64,000 nucleotides of DNA from Bemisia tabaci (taxonomy: Eukaryota; Arthropoda; Insecta; Hemiptera; Aleyrodidae), in NCBI RefSeq assembly GCF_918797505.1, contig NC_092796.1, positions 52,978,851 through 53,042,850 on the forward strand, in the 5' to 3' direction. Under the pieces are notes generated by a model. The model worked only from the letters and a program-made list of their open reading frames with translations, searched no databases and was not told the origin of the DNA. Both the position numbers and the translations under genes were made by a program. This document shows, piece by piece, positions 23,395-35,100 of this stretch (position 1 is its first letter; the number at the start of each line of letters is the position of its first letter).

Positions 23395-23647
23395 CTACCG
23401 TGCTGAGGGAAAACGCCGTATGAACCTTCAAGCGTTTCCAAACTTCCTTTAATAAAACACGAATTTCCTGGTAAACCTATGAGTATTTTCCTTTCATTTT
23501 ACTAGTCAATTTTGTTCACCATTTCACCTCAAGCGCCTGAAAATTTCAAGGAAAAATATTCATAACTTTCCTCGAAAATAAATATTTTATTGAAGGAAAT
23601 CTGGCAACTCTCGAATCTTCATACGGCATTTTTCCTTAGCACGGCAG
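23395..23647. mobile_element. Family A copy 8
   Basis: CTACCGTGCTGAGGGAAAAC to TTTTTCCTTAGCACGGCAG with standard interior; left flank AATA, right flank AAAA. Confidence 0.8.
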
Positions 23648-23882
23648 AAAAATACCCAACCCTCTCAAATGAACGTGAATCGCGACGTCTAGATCTTTTG
23701 ATTATTTGAGAGAATCGCAGCATGTCCATGTTCTTGGTTTACTTTCTTCCTCTTCAAAATATGTAGTTTTTAAAGAACCATGTGATATAAAGCAAATATT
23801 TTACTCGGTTTCTCTGAGGCTCAGCGCCCTCTTTTTAGAATCTCCCTTGCGTGGGTGCAGAAATGTCTCCGGTATCAACTTA

Positions 23883-24323
23883 GGTGATTCGTCAAGCTCA
23901 AGTGACGCGGTCGAACTTGCGTGCGATATATCGCATCGATTAGGTCAAAAATCTTGGTCGATTTTGAATTTTTAGCAAAAAACAGGACGATAGCCCTGCG
24001 CATGAGCCTAAAGAATCATTCTAAACCCAAAAATCAGCAAAATTCCAAAAAATGAAAGCATATTAGAGTTAGGGGAAAAACCTTTCATTCGATACAAAAA
24101 TCGATAGCTCCATCGAATGCGAGGTTTTTTCCTAACACTATTCTGTTTTCATTTTTTCGGAATTTTGCTGATTTTTGGGTTTAGAATGATTCTTCAGGCT
24201 CATGCGCAGGGGCTGTCGTCCTGTTTTTTGCTAAAAATTCAAAATCGACCGAGATGTTTGACCTAATCGATGCGATATATCACATGCCAGTTCGATCACG
24301 TCACTTGAGCTTGACGAATCACC
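23883..24323. mobile_element. Family D fold-back 2
   Basis: 441 bp with ends GGTGATTCGTCAAGCTCAAG and complement. Long arms pair almost base for base (AAATTTTTAGCAAAAAACAGGACGA-type segments). TA flanks both sides. The loop region holds an inner palindrome around TCGATAGCTCCATCGA. Confidence 0.8.
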
Positions 24324-25013
24324 TACAGAATAAGCTTTCGGAATTAAAGTTGAAAGTTTAGAAAAACAGAGAAATTTCAACAGTAGGTACGTACTTTAGG
24401 ACGCATGAATATTAATAGAGGTCTGAGTATAATCAGAATCACCCGTAACGTGAACAATTCATTTTTCCTGACTCCAAGAGTCCACGCGGAGAAACTATCA
24501 CATCGCCCGGAAACTGGATGGATGGGTTGAATCATTCGTTTACATTGGCTGTTTTCATACTCGCCAAGTTTTTATTACATGACTTAAAATGCCAAGAAAT
24601 AAAAAGAATGAGCGCAATGATAATTATTTATGGCTCTTAAAACTTTGCAACTTCATCGGGTATGACCTCTAATGTTCGTTTTTCCGCTGAAAGGACGGAG
24701 CTGTTCCAAGATTAACTAATTTAAACTTTCGACCATAAAAACTGAATAAATAAACCTCCAGGTCGAGAGTCAATTCGCACTTTCCCGCAAAGTTTCAGCA
24801 ATTTATCGCTTTTCAAAATTTAATACCTATTTTTTGTCCTGTTAATGTTCGTGAACCGTGAAATTACTGAGGAAATGGGAAAACACGCGCATGGTCTTTG
24901 AGTTAAACGACAAAAGAACTCGCCTTCAAATAAATCTGATCTTAACGTCGCGATGCAAGAAAACAGGTGAGGTCAGAGTCAAATGGATCTGAAGCCGGTG
25001 CACTAGTAACACA

Positions 25014-26288
25014 CTGCCGTGCTAAGGAAGAACGCCGTATGAGCCTTCAGGGGCGACGGCAAACTGCCACCCGGGTGGCAGTTTTCAAGAAATTTGTATG
25101 AAAACTGCCACCCGTATAAATTTGAAAACTGCCACCGGTAGTGAAAACTGCCACCCGTGTAAATTTGACAACTGCCACCCACATGAATTTCGGCGCACAG
25201 AGGGTCGAAGCGGTATTATGGGAAGACTGATTGTGAATCTCAAGCCAGGAGAAGTAGAAATAATAAGATAATGTCTGTGCACAATCAGTTTGTGGGTTAG
25301 GACTCACAATCAGTGGAACGTCCGAGTGAAGAAGATAATGTCTGTTTACAAGTAGTTTGTGGGTTAGGACTCACAGTCAGTGCAGCGTTTCGTGCAAGCA
25401 TCATAACAAGATGTGCGATGATTCTATGGTTCAAGGCGGGAGCCAAAGGGGAAATGACGTGATTTTTCGGGGCGATTATAAGTTTGTTTTTCAAAAAAAA
25501 AACATACTGTAAATTACTGTGAAAAATACTTTTTACAATTTTTCACTACTTTAACTAAGAGTAATGCCAAATGATGAAAAAAGCTCCTAGTAGTGATGTA
25601 CTCTTTGACTGTAATTTTACTAAAATTTTACTACTTTTAACTATTTTTTACTATAAAAATACTGTAAATTACTGTAAAAATACTTTTTACAATTTTTCAC
25701 TACTTTCAACTAAGAGCCCATTGACCTCTTTTCACCATATTAAAATTTTTTAAAAAAATTGTATTGAAAAATAACTATTAAACACGCCTATTAAAAATCA
25801 TCATAGACACTGCTCAATTTCTTATCATGTGTTGATTTTCAGTAGACAGTCCTCAGCCTGTCCAAGTGTGAAGGAAAGTTTGGTAAACTGTGCGACCCCG
25901 CTCAATCGCGCTCCTTGGTCAAATTTCAACGGGTGGCAGTTGTCACTACCGGTGGCAGTTGTCAAATTTACACGGGGGGCAGTTGTCAAGTCGGGTGGCA
26001 GTTTTCAAATTTATACGGGGGGCAGTTGTCCATGTTTCCAGGAAATGGGTGGCAGTTTACAGCCTCCCGCCTTCAGATGTTGCCAAGTTGCCTTCGATAT
26101 AAACTGAATTTACAGGGAAAATTGTGAATATTTTTTCCCAAACTTTCAATTTTGTACGCAATTTAATCTAAAACATCTGAAAATTTCAAAGAAAAATGTG
26201 CATGCATGTCGTCAAAAATATAGGTTTCATCACGGGAAATTCGGCAACTCTCGCATGTTCATACGGCGTTTTTGGCTTAGCACGACAG
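25014..26288. mobile_element. Family A copy 9, split by a 1018-bp insertion
   Basis: The left part (25014-25050) starts CTGCCGTGCTAAGGAAGAAC. The right part (26069-26288) resumes at CCTTCAGATGTTGCCAAGTT and ends TTAGCACGACAG. Removing the insertion and one TSD restores a normal copy of about 250 bp. Confidence 0.85.
25051..26068. mobile_element. 1018-bp element inserted in family-A copy, 8-bp TSD
   Basis: Exact duplication GCCTTCAG (25043-25050 and 26069-26076). Termini are GGGCGACGGCAAACTGCCAC and, reversed, GGGAGGCTGTAAACTGCCAC. Both subterminal regions carry several copies of a GTGGCAGTT(G/T)TCAA motif in opposite orientation, and the interior has repeated GTGGGTTAGGACTCACA and TACTGTAAATTACTGT segments. 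It has no coding capacity; the short frames inside are made of these repeats. The TSD length suggests a hAT-like origin, but the GGG terminus is atypical. Confidence 0.8.
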
Positions 26289-26425
26289 CACTGAAGTTAG
26301 TTATCGATGATTCTAGTTGAAAATGCGTATGTGTGATTGCAACGTTGCAAATCTCTGCTCGTGTGTCCAACACCCCCCCCCCCCCCCCGGAGGAAACTAC
26401 AATCAGATTTTCTTGAAGGCAGGGG

Positions 26426-26574
26426 CGGATTCAGCAATTTGGCAACACCGGATTTTCTCAATTTAAACCTATGCTAAATAATCGGTTCTGTCGGAGTACC
26501 TGGCCCATCCAAGAATCGATACATTTGCATAGGTTTAAATGGAGGAAATCCGGTGTTGCCAAATTACTGGATCC
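26426..26574. mobile_element. CAGGGGCGGATT hAT-type MITE
   Basis: The inverted ends CAGGGGCGGATTCAG and CTGGATCCGCC enclose a fold-back with ATTTGGCAACACCGGA and its complement, matching the element at 17133-17614. The left flank is next to a poly-C run. TSD not clear. Confidence 0.65.
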
Positions 26575-27459
26575 GCCAATTTTTGAAAGTATCTGTGAAT
26601 TTTGCTTCTTATTTGAAGCCATTATACGAGATATTATGCTACGGTTGGTTTTAATTTAAGAGTCGAATACTGCACAATCTGAGGTCTTCACACCTTTGAA
26701 TGAAGATATGAGTTTTTAACTTCAGAGATCGATAATTTTTATCGAACAATTTTTTCGTTCCGAAACCATCCGTAGAATGCTAAACCAGCGGATCATGCCA
26801 TTCCAGAATAATGCAACGATAGATTTCCAGTTTCCCAACCTCTCACATTCTTGTTTACAAGCAAAACAAAGCTTCATAATGCTGCGTCGGGCCCCCTGCG
26901 CCCTGCCTTAAGAATTTCACGTATCTCTCATCACCCATGACGCAAAAGTCCGCATTATCACATGAAGTGGGTAGAAAATTGGGGGAAATTTTGGAAAATA
27001 ATCAACTAATTTATTTGTGCTGATAATCAACATCGCTGGAGCAACAAGCGGACTCCTGCTAAGCCCCTAAAAAAGCACTTAAAATTGAGGCACTGGATGC
27101 GAAAAGGGCACTTCTCGGTTGCAGTGTTTCAGAGTCTCCACTAATATTTCATTCATTGTAAGGAAAGTGAATGCATCCATTTCACTAAAAATTCTACTGA
27201 ATATTCCTTATGATTCTACAATATTCTATGGCAAGAATTCTGGAAAAATCACCCATTAAAGTCTTCTCCAAGGGATTAACTAGCAATAGAGATTCTGAAA
27301 CACCGCAATCGAGAAGTGCCCTTTTTGCACCCAATGCATCAATTGTTAGGTACGTGAGGCTTTATTTAACTCTCCAAACTTCCCACCCCCTATACATCGC
27401 TAAGCAACGTGGCAGGAACCTAAATCCCCACTTCTCTCACTCCATACTACGAACCATAT

Positions 27460-28796
27460 TGCCGTGCTAACGAAAAACGCCGTATGAACATTCAAGAGTT
27501 GCCGAATTTCCTTTGATAAAATGTTTATTTTCGAGGAAAGTTATGAGTTTTTTGCCTTTAAATCAGAATGTTTAGGTGAAACTGCGAACAAAATTATCTG
27601 AAAAATTGGGAGGAAAATTTTCATAAGTTTTCCAGGAAATTTGGCAACGCCTGAAGGTTCATACGGCGTTTTCCCTTAGTACCAGGGTCGGACTGGCTCG
27701 CATCTGAAGGCGTAGACCCTTGGCTGGCTAAGGAGGCACAATGTGATATTTCGTGGTAGGGCATCTCCTGCGTGGAGCGGGGTTCAGAAAATTTTGGCAA
27801 AGCGGCACAAGTTTACGCTATTCTCAGGTTCAACGTTTATTAATCGTACGGAGTAAAAATTGCAAAATTGAACGTATTGAAGTAACCGACAGGCTTCTGA
27901 AATTATAGAAAACATGAAAAATTAAAGCCACTAGACGCGTCCAAGCACCGTTATCTCCAAAAAAGCGAGCCAGTGCTGCGGTTTACACGAGCTTAGGACG
28001 TGGGTCTGCAAATCCATACTGAAAAGAATCAGACAAGAACCTGAAAAAAAAGAACGCGTATCAACACAGTCGAATACAGAAAAATCGTATTCGGGCCTCT
28101 TTTTTAACTTTTTCCCCGAATCTGAGCGACACCTCATTGACAGCATGCAGCAGAGCATTGAGAGCTCACGCCTCGCGTCATCGCGCCTTCAATTTTTCAG
28201 ATACAGCACGGACGTCCGACAAGTACGAATAGTTGTATCTCTGCGCCTTCGTAAACGCGTATCCTTTCCCTCGTTTTATTTCCATATTGTGTTTATTTGC
28301 GTTTGTCTTATTTATTATGGTGCTTCAAGCACTACGAGAGTAACACAGCCGAAGGTAGGAGAGATGTGTTCGGGCCTCTTTTTTAACTTTTAAAATATGT
28401 TTAAAGGTCTCTTAAGAATTCCATAAAGGGTGGATATGTCTAAAAATCAAACCGAATATCGCTTTTAGGAGAGTTACGATAGCGAATGGAGGAGGGGGGT
28501 AATAAAGCGCCTGTATGTCAACAAAAAGGTGAAAAATTCACAGGAAAGTGTTAACGCTTCAGAAAGTAGTTCTTGGACCTCTGTTCACCACATCATGCGT
28601 AAAAGCACCTTTCTTTACCCCTAACTCTCTTCTTCCGTTCACTTAAGGAATTTTCGGCACATATTCTCGGTAGTAATTTTTTTTCTCTTCTTATTTTGCT
28701 ATCTGTCAGAGGGGCGCGTTTTTGGTGCACCAAGGGGGCGTATCTGCCAATGACAGATTGGCCTTATGGCCAGTCCGAGCCTGCTTAGTACGGCAG
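27460..28796. mobile_element. Family A copy 10, split by a hAT-type insertion
   Basis: The left end TTGCCGTGCTAACGAAAAAC runs to GCGTTTTCCCTTAGTAC (27682). The copy ends CTTAGTACGGCAG at 28784-28796 after the 1101-bp insertion. The host insertion is therefore older than the hAT element. Confidence 0.85.
27683..28783. mobile_element. 1101-bp hAT-type element inserted in family-A copy
   Basis: The TSD CTTAGTAC is exact (27675-27682 and 28784-28791). Ends are CAGGGTCGGACTGGC and, reversed, CAGGCTCGGACTGGC: a 15-bp TIR with one mismatch and the classic CAGGG hAT start. The interior shows no transposase frame; two similar segments (TTCGGGCCTCTTTTTTAACT, forward and reverse) make an internal inverted repeat. 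Confidence 0.88.
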
Positions 28797-28971
28797 CAGA
28801 ATTCAGGGATGATCTTACACAATTTTCTCGGTTTGCAGCATTGAAAATTTGTTCTTATTCGAGCTCGTGCCAAGGGTGATGCATTTATCTGGCACCGAAT
28901 CTGAGTGCGCTGAACCCTTTTCGGCATGAGTTAAGTTTCCATCTTGGATTCTAAAGGACACATCTATCGAC

Positions 28972-29155
28972 GTTGTAGGTCCGCCACCACGCATCTCGGT
29001 TTGTGACACCCCGTGTATCTTTGTACGAATAAAATTCCGCCAAAACCCCAATGAATGGTGTCGATTAGTTCTCCTTCCAAAAAAATAAAAGGGAGCGGAG
29101 ATTTTCAAGCACCTCCAACGAGACACGTGGTTGTAAACCTACACCGTCGCTGTGT
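28972..29155. mobile_element. Family B copy 4 (short, old)
   Basis: Starts ATCTATCGACGTTGTAGGTC and ends CTACACCGTCGCTGTG. Keeps CACGCATCTCGGTTTG and CGAGACACGTGGTTGTA but lacks part of the interior. Confidence 0.6.
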
Positions 29156-29352
29156 TGTAGTCTCCGTAAAAACATAGAGTCCCAAATTCCACATTTTTTC
29201 CGATAATTTTTTCAAAAGAGCTAACATCGACGAAACTTTGAACAATCAAAAAAAAAAGAAAAAGTAAATGCGTTGTTACGAATTAACACCATGCCAGGGA
29301 AGGTTAAAACGCCCATCAGCTGCATTTCGGAGGGTGAGGGTATGGACTTGAT

Positions 29353-29484
29353 CGACATGAATCGATCGAAAAATGAAAACGTGAATCCATCGACACCGAT
29401 TCGATTGACAGTTCATTTGAAAAGAAGCGGCGTCGATTCGATCGACATGAATGGATCGAAAAATGAAAACGTGAACCGATCGAC
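29353..29484. repeat. 90-bp-period duplication related to the 12.4-kb repeats
   Basis: Two units begin CGACATGAATCGATCGAAAA (29353) and CGACATGAATGGATCGAAAA (29443), both continuing AATGAAAACGTGAA. The same words occur at 12409-12600 in the 972-bp element. It is followed by a GC-richer stretch to 29760 that is open in several frames on both strands. Confidence 0.65.
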
Positions 29485-30164
29485 AATTCATCGAACGGAG
29501 AGCTCGAATTTACAACTCCGTGAATGGGGAAACTGGGCCGGTATAATCCCCACCGCCCCTCTCGCGAAAATCTCGGCCTTGACTTCTGCCACAAGGTCAG
29601 CGACCTTTCCCGTTGGACCAGCCGGCAGCGTAGATAGGCAAAGGCCTGTTCTGTACTCTGGGCCTTTGATGAAATACGATCTGGACATGATACTATCATG
29701 CCGGCCGGCACCGCCCGCGCCGCCGTGTGATGCGCGGCTCCGCGAAATTATGACGCGAGCTCGTGATTTCCACGCTCCCTCAGATCTTTCGAGGGTTTGG
29801 AATACTTGTTTCACTTCGAAAAGTTTCGAGTAATGCCGCGATGATTTATTCATTCGGCTATTCTCAATTCCTTGGTCAAGAGTTGTATCCACACGAGTGG
29901 ATTTATTACTTTTTGCCTTTCTTATTTCATGCTCGTCTCTTGAGAATCCTCGGTGTTGAGTGGATCTGGGGGAAATCAATCCAAATCTTCAACTTGCCAC
30001 AAACTAAGTGTAATCTTAGCGGCTTCTGTTGTTCCCCCCTTTTTGGAGCTAAGAACATATTTTATAGCTCGGTCGCCAAATAAGTAAACGCATAAAACAG
30101 CATTGATAGGGAGGGGAGACAATGCTGTTTATGTACTTTCAGAGACTCAAATATCTACATTTAA

Positions 30165-30415
30165 TCCTAGTCTGCCAAACATGGGTCATTTTTGACCCGG
30201 CGCTTCGTAAGAGAACGCCCATTTTTCACCTGCTGCCCCTGGAAACTTTACCTTCACAAATATAGCTCTACAAAAACATTGAATTACATGAATTTAAAAG
30301 AAAAACCACTGAAAAATAAAACTTTCGAGTAGCTAGAGCTTTTTTTACACGACTACCACGAGAATGACAATACCGGGTCAGTTTTGACCAGTCTCCCATT
30401 TCCTGCGGAATTTTC

Positions 30416-30479
<64 letters not shown>

Positions 30480-30861
30480 TTCAACGACCCATGATAATGC
30501 TGCTATCATCCCTAAGGTAAAATCGAAGCCAGGGATCATCCTATACAACAACAAAACTAAAACAGGGGTTTATACGATGGCTCAAATGGTCAGGTGCTAT
30601 ACGGCCAGACGACGGACGCGACGTGGCCATTTGCGTTTTTCATGAATATGTTGAATGTTGGCTAATCTAAACTTTGGACGAAAAAGATACTATTAGGCCT
30701 ATAAGTCTAATTTTAGGTTTTCCTGATGTAAAATATCGTTTAAAATACGTGCATGCATTAAAAAAACTAATAAAAAAGAAGATCCTGTGTATTTTAATTA
30801 CGGGTCTAAACTGACCCGGTATTGGCAAACTAGTGGAAAAAACTTGTTTGGCAGACTAGGG
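30165..30861. mobile_element. piggyBac-type MITE with TTAA target duplications
   Basis: TTAA at 30161-30164 and 30862-30865 brackets TCCTAGTCTGCCAAACA on the left and, reversed, CCCTAGTCTGCCAAACA on the right. A TTAA TSD with a CCY-type terminus is diagnostic of piggyBac. The subterminal palindromic motif GGGTCATTTTTGACCCGG recurs as GGGTCTAAACTGACCCGG near the right end. The interior includes a 61-T run and no transposase. Confidence 0.85.
30417..30477. repeat. Poly-T run of 61
   Basis: Uninterrupted T run inside the piggyBac-type MITE. Other long A/T runs lie at 454-486, 4482-4507, 19537-19579, 22947-22981, 38694-38733 and 48612-48650; none has a clear retroelement body attached. Confidence 0.9.
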
Positions 30862-31446
30862 TTAATACACAGGGTGTTCAAGAAGTTTTGCACATTTCCG
30901 GGTTTTGAGCGAACAAAAGCACCCATCGATTTGCAGTTTGTATGTGCTTAAAGTAGACGTAATTGCCAATAAAACAAGACTAAGAACAACTCTCTAGCTA
31001 AAAAATGACAGAGATACAGGGTTTTAAGAATGATATATGAAGCGTGACCGCCTCCAGGATTTTCAGCAACAAATATGTTTGTCAAGAAAAAAAAATTAAA
31101 TGAGAATTGAGTGTTTTTATTGAAAAAACTTGCAAAATCTTACGAAAATTGACGAATTCCGAGCTTCTTCGTTGGATGACACGGCTGACTCAACATTCGG
31201 CTGTTTTTCGAAGTATTTTCTACCACTTTGAACACAAAGCTTCAGCGGTTTTGGCCACTTCACAAGGATCGTCTTTTCGAAGTCTTCTTGATGGAGGGTT
31301 TTGAATAATTTTTAAGGAGCGGTTCTGATCTCGGCTATAGAATGGCTCTTTCCTGAGTTAAAGACATTTCTGAGAGGCACACGGTTTGATCCCACCTACA
31401 CGTGTACCTACCCTATTGCGAGAGCGAGCCTCTTTCGTTGGCCACA

Positions 31447-31749
31447 TTTACACAATAATTCTTTCTTTGAAGGTCAATTGAGGCTTAGATTATTTGTCAC
31501 GGGCGGTAATGGTCATAAAATATGAAAGGTAACTTGAAACACAGCAGTTAACAGGTTAACGTGCCTTACTTGGTACAGCAATTATCTTAGAGTTAGGTTC
31601 CAACCCAAGAATACAACTATTTCGACTTTGGTGTGTTGCACAGTATCACGCGCAATTGAAGGCGTTTTATAGTGGTCCGACCGCGATCTACGGAGAGATG
31701 AGTCTTATTGTGTTGACTTGGTGCGCTGTTTGCGCTAATTTTCATGTAT
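31447..31749. repeat. Dispersed 400-bp repeat, copy 2
   Basis: Colinear with 20256-20572, with a few indels; adjoins the family-C element at 31750. Fragments of the same unit (GTATCAC..AATTGAAGGCG) also occur near 11130 and 40530. Confidence 0.65.
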
Positions 31750-31864
31750 GGACGTATTCCTATCAAACGGAACTATGTGCATTAATACATGAGCCCTGAG
31801 ACCCATCAGGATACAGGTGGCTCACGTCATAATGCAGATAGTTCCGTTGGGTAGAAATACGTCC
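31750..31864. mobile_element. Family C copy
   Basis: GGACGTATTCCTATCAAACG to GGTAGAAATACGTCC with the ATGAGCCCTGAGACCCATCA loop. It sits at the end of the 400-bp repeat that starts at 31447. Confidence 0.75.
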
Positions 31865-32123
31865 AATTACTCGGCACGGTATTGAAAAATTTCAGCATTC
31901 TAAATTCTTGGCGGGACCTATATTCATATTTGATAATATCATGATAAAACCCGAATTGTAAAGACTAAGGCAGTCTGTAAATGTCTGTGTAAATTTGTTC
32001 AATTTTAAGACTACAATAAAAAAAAGAAAAATGAAAAAATATGATGATGAGCCAAGCTACCTTTACTCTTTTGGAGTCTAAGCATGATGTTTAATTGTTC
32101 TAGTTCTCTTGAGGAAAAATACG

Positions 32124-35100
32124 ATGAGCAAAAGGAGTGCCTCGCCTCTGGGAAGTGAGGGCGCGTTGTACTGTCACCCGGGGAAGAAACGGGACTACGA
32201 CGAGAACGAGCTGCAAAAAATCACGGTGAGGATTCAACGGAGGATCACCCCAGAGCGACAATCTTTGGCTCTAGTCAGACGCAGCGTTTCCTGTCCGGAA
32301 AGGATCGTCATCCCCCGGAAACCAGGTAACATTTCACGCCCAGCGATAGGTCCCATCAATTAATTTCAATATTCAGTCAACCCAACGATACACATTTAGG
32401 CCTTGTCCACACGAGCGCGGTTCGCAGAACTTATTTCGAGGAACTTGCTCCCGGAACAAGTTTTTAGCTGAGCTAAAACTTATTCCTCCAGAACCCGGAA
32501 CTTCCCCAGCACTCCGAACTTCTACATATGTTTCTTTTGATGTGAATTTGCTTGTTTTTGTTTTTTACGTCCTTTACATATCTTGACATTTATTTTTGTT
32601 ACTTTGGCGGTCGTAATAATCTATTATTTTGCAATAATTGTATAGTTTTATTGAAGTTCCGGTTCCAGTTCGGGCGAACTCGTGTGGACAGCATGCCTCG
32701 TTTCAAGGAATAAGTTCCGGGAACTGAGCAGTTCGCGGAATAAGTTCCGCGAACTGGGCTCGTGTGGACACGGCCTTAGGAGGGTCTGTGAGATTATTGG
32801 GCCGCCATCGACTTTTTCGTGATTACTTATATTTTTCCATCAGTGTTAGTTTCAAAGCGGTGAGAAGATGAGCTTATTCAAAGCCAAAGGCGAACCATCG
32901 CCATTAGGTAGTGGGCCCTGTCATACATATAAAATGCCCACGGGTCTAAAGGCTCAGGTCATAATGGAGATAGCTCCTATGCATGATTTCATTACATCAG
33001 CCGTGGATCTTTTTAAGGCTTTTTTAACTTAAAGAATGTATTCAAGACTTAAATTATTATAACGGGATTCGTAAGTGGCAGTCTTTCAGAGGGATCACCA
33101 ACCCTTAATCGAAGATTAATTTTTTCTCAGTCAGAGCCTGCTTGAGGGTTCTTCTGTCATACCGAAAAGAGAGGAGGGATGAAAGAAAGGAGGGAAAACC
33201 CGCTTTGAAAATATTTGCTCGGGCCTTCATAATTCATTTTAATGCAAAACCCTTGGCAAAATGTTGAAATTAATTTTCCTATAATTCAATTGTGCTCAAC
33301 CGGGTAGAGCACAAAATGTTTCGAAAACTTTAGCACGTTGTCACTTTGCGTCGCCGCTTTTCCGCCTGGTGGAATCTGTGGGAGACGGCCGCTTCAATTT
33401 TAAAATCCCTGCTTTTCCACCTCATCTTTATTTTGCAACTCTATCATCCTGCTTATTGACAAGTCTTTTCAGCCGATTCGACAGAGTTTATGTGAGGAAA
33501 CTGTTTAAGAAGTACCAACACCTTAAGTACGAAGGAGAGGCGCGTCTCCATAAAAAATATTTTCAAGAGATAGGTATACCTCTCTGAAAGTTAGATAATC
33601 TGAATTTAATCGCGTTGTCGCACAGTACTTCAGTGTGAGGGGTTGTGGCCGAAGTAAATTTCTCAAATCATGTTTTATCTTAATTTTGACCCAAATTAAT
33701 TTCGAAATTTACAGTCAAACAACAGCTTCTCTCAAAATTTTCCAAGAATTTGCCTAAATCATTTCAAAACAGAAGATAAAAGTAACAAAAAGTGACGTGA
33801 AAACTAAAAGACAGCAACTTTCCATTTTCGGACTTTCTTACACTTTGCAAAAAACAAAAACAAACAGAAAACAAAAGGTCATTTTTTTCATAAGGAAGAT
33901 ATTTTTCCGTTTGTTGACACCATGCTCAGGGCCCATTTTTGCGTTTAACTGCCTGAGCACGACGTCAACAGAATCGGTTTCTGTTAGACGGGCGTAAGTC
34001 CAAAAGCTCATGAGCCCTAGCTTTCGTTAATCACGCAGGACGCTAGGGCTTACGAGTTTTTGGACTTACGCCCGTCTAACAGAAACCGATTCCGTTCACT
34101 CCATGATCAGGTTTTTGGTTTGTTGACACCATGATCGTTGTCACCATGCAACGTTACTCTTTTGATAGCTACCTGCTGGTACCACCCCCGCGTTCTCGTG
34201 AAACGTAACCCTTCCTCACTTAAACGGCCGATTAACTTCGCCGAGTCTCTGTCGAGCGGTTGATTTATTCAGGCGGGACAGTTGTCATAGCATGACCATC
34301 TCACAATTTGTTCTCATACTAACGCTCTCAGCTTTTATTTGGTTTTATTTGGCTTTGGTAATGATTCTCTTCATGTCTGTCTTTCACCTTTAATGGTATT
34401 TTTTTTCGTTGTTTTATCCTTGAATTTAGCCACATAACAGTAAAAGGACAACTGGAATAATTGCGACGAAGACGGATCTGTATGCTGCTTGGAGATACAA
34501 GGTGAAACTTCTTTTGTTTTTATTTTTTCTAAATTGTTTCTGTGCTAAGTGTTTCTTATTTGTTTCTAAAACTCGATTGATCCCGCGAAGAAATGCTATA
34601 CCTAGATCTGTAATTGTGTGATACACGCGAAAAGGAAAACTTCCTGCTTAGCTGGAAATTCGAGTTTCCATTGCAAGGAACAATGCACATTTTGCACTGC
34701 TGTATTGCATTTTAAGAGTTTGAAAAGAACGATTTCTTGCATTCATTTTTAAAGTATATCGCAATGTGCTGACTGAATGAAATTAACAAATGTCTAAAAA
34801 AAATTAGCTGCGCTCACGCTACATCACAGAAGCAAATCTCCGTTTTTATTTGAACTCCTTTGGAAAGGAACCGGAACGGAACCGGAAAAGAACAAGGAAA
34901 TGATGATCGGTCAGAAAACAGATAAAATTGTAAAAATGAATTGTCCCTCCCGATATTGAATGGCATTGCCGATAATCAACGTACTCTGAACGCAAGTTAA
35001 AATTGCATGCAACAGCTCTTCAGAAATAGCTACTAGAGTACCTACCTATAAACGGGAGAGTATTAATTGCCATCTCTGCGCCGCTTTCTGATTGGCTCAT

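Noticed and set aside
25829..26127. Three overlapping frames rich in GGS/WQF words
   Set aside because: Products of the repeated GTGGCAGTT motif inside the 1018-bp element.
29273..29979. Long overlapping frames on both strands (186, 163 and 131 codons)
   Set aside because: They begin at or in the TCGATCGA duplication, several frames are open at once because of GC content, and no domain is recognisable; a coding remnant in 29490-29760 cannot be excluded.
30866..30920. ACAGGGTGTTCAAGAAGTTT, resembling a transposon terminus
   Set aside because: No matching inverted end was found downstream, so no element could be delimited.
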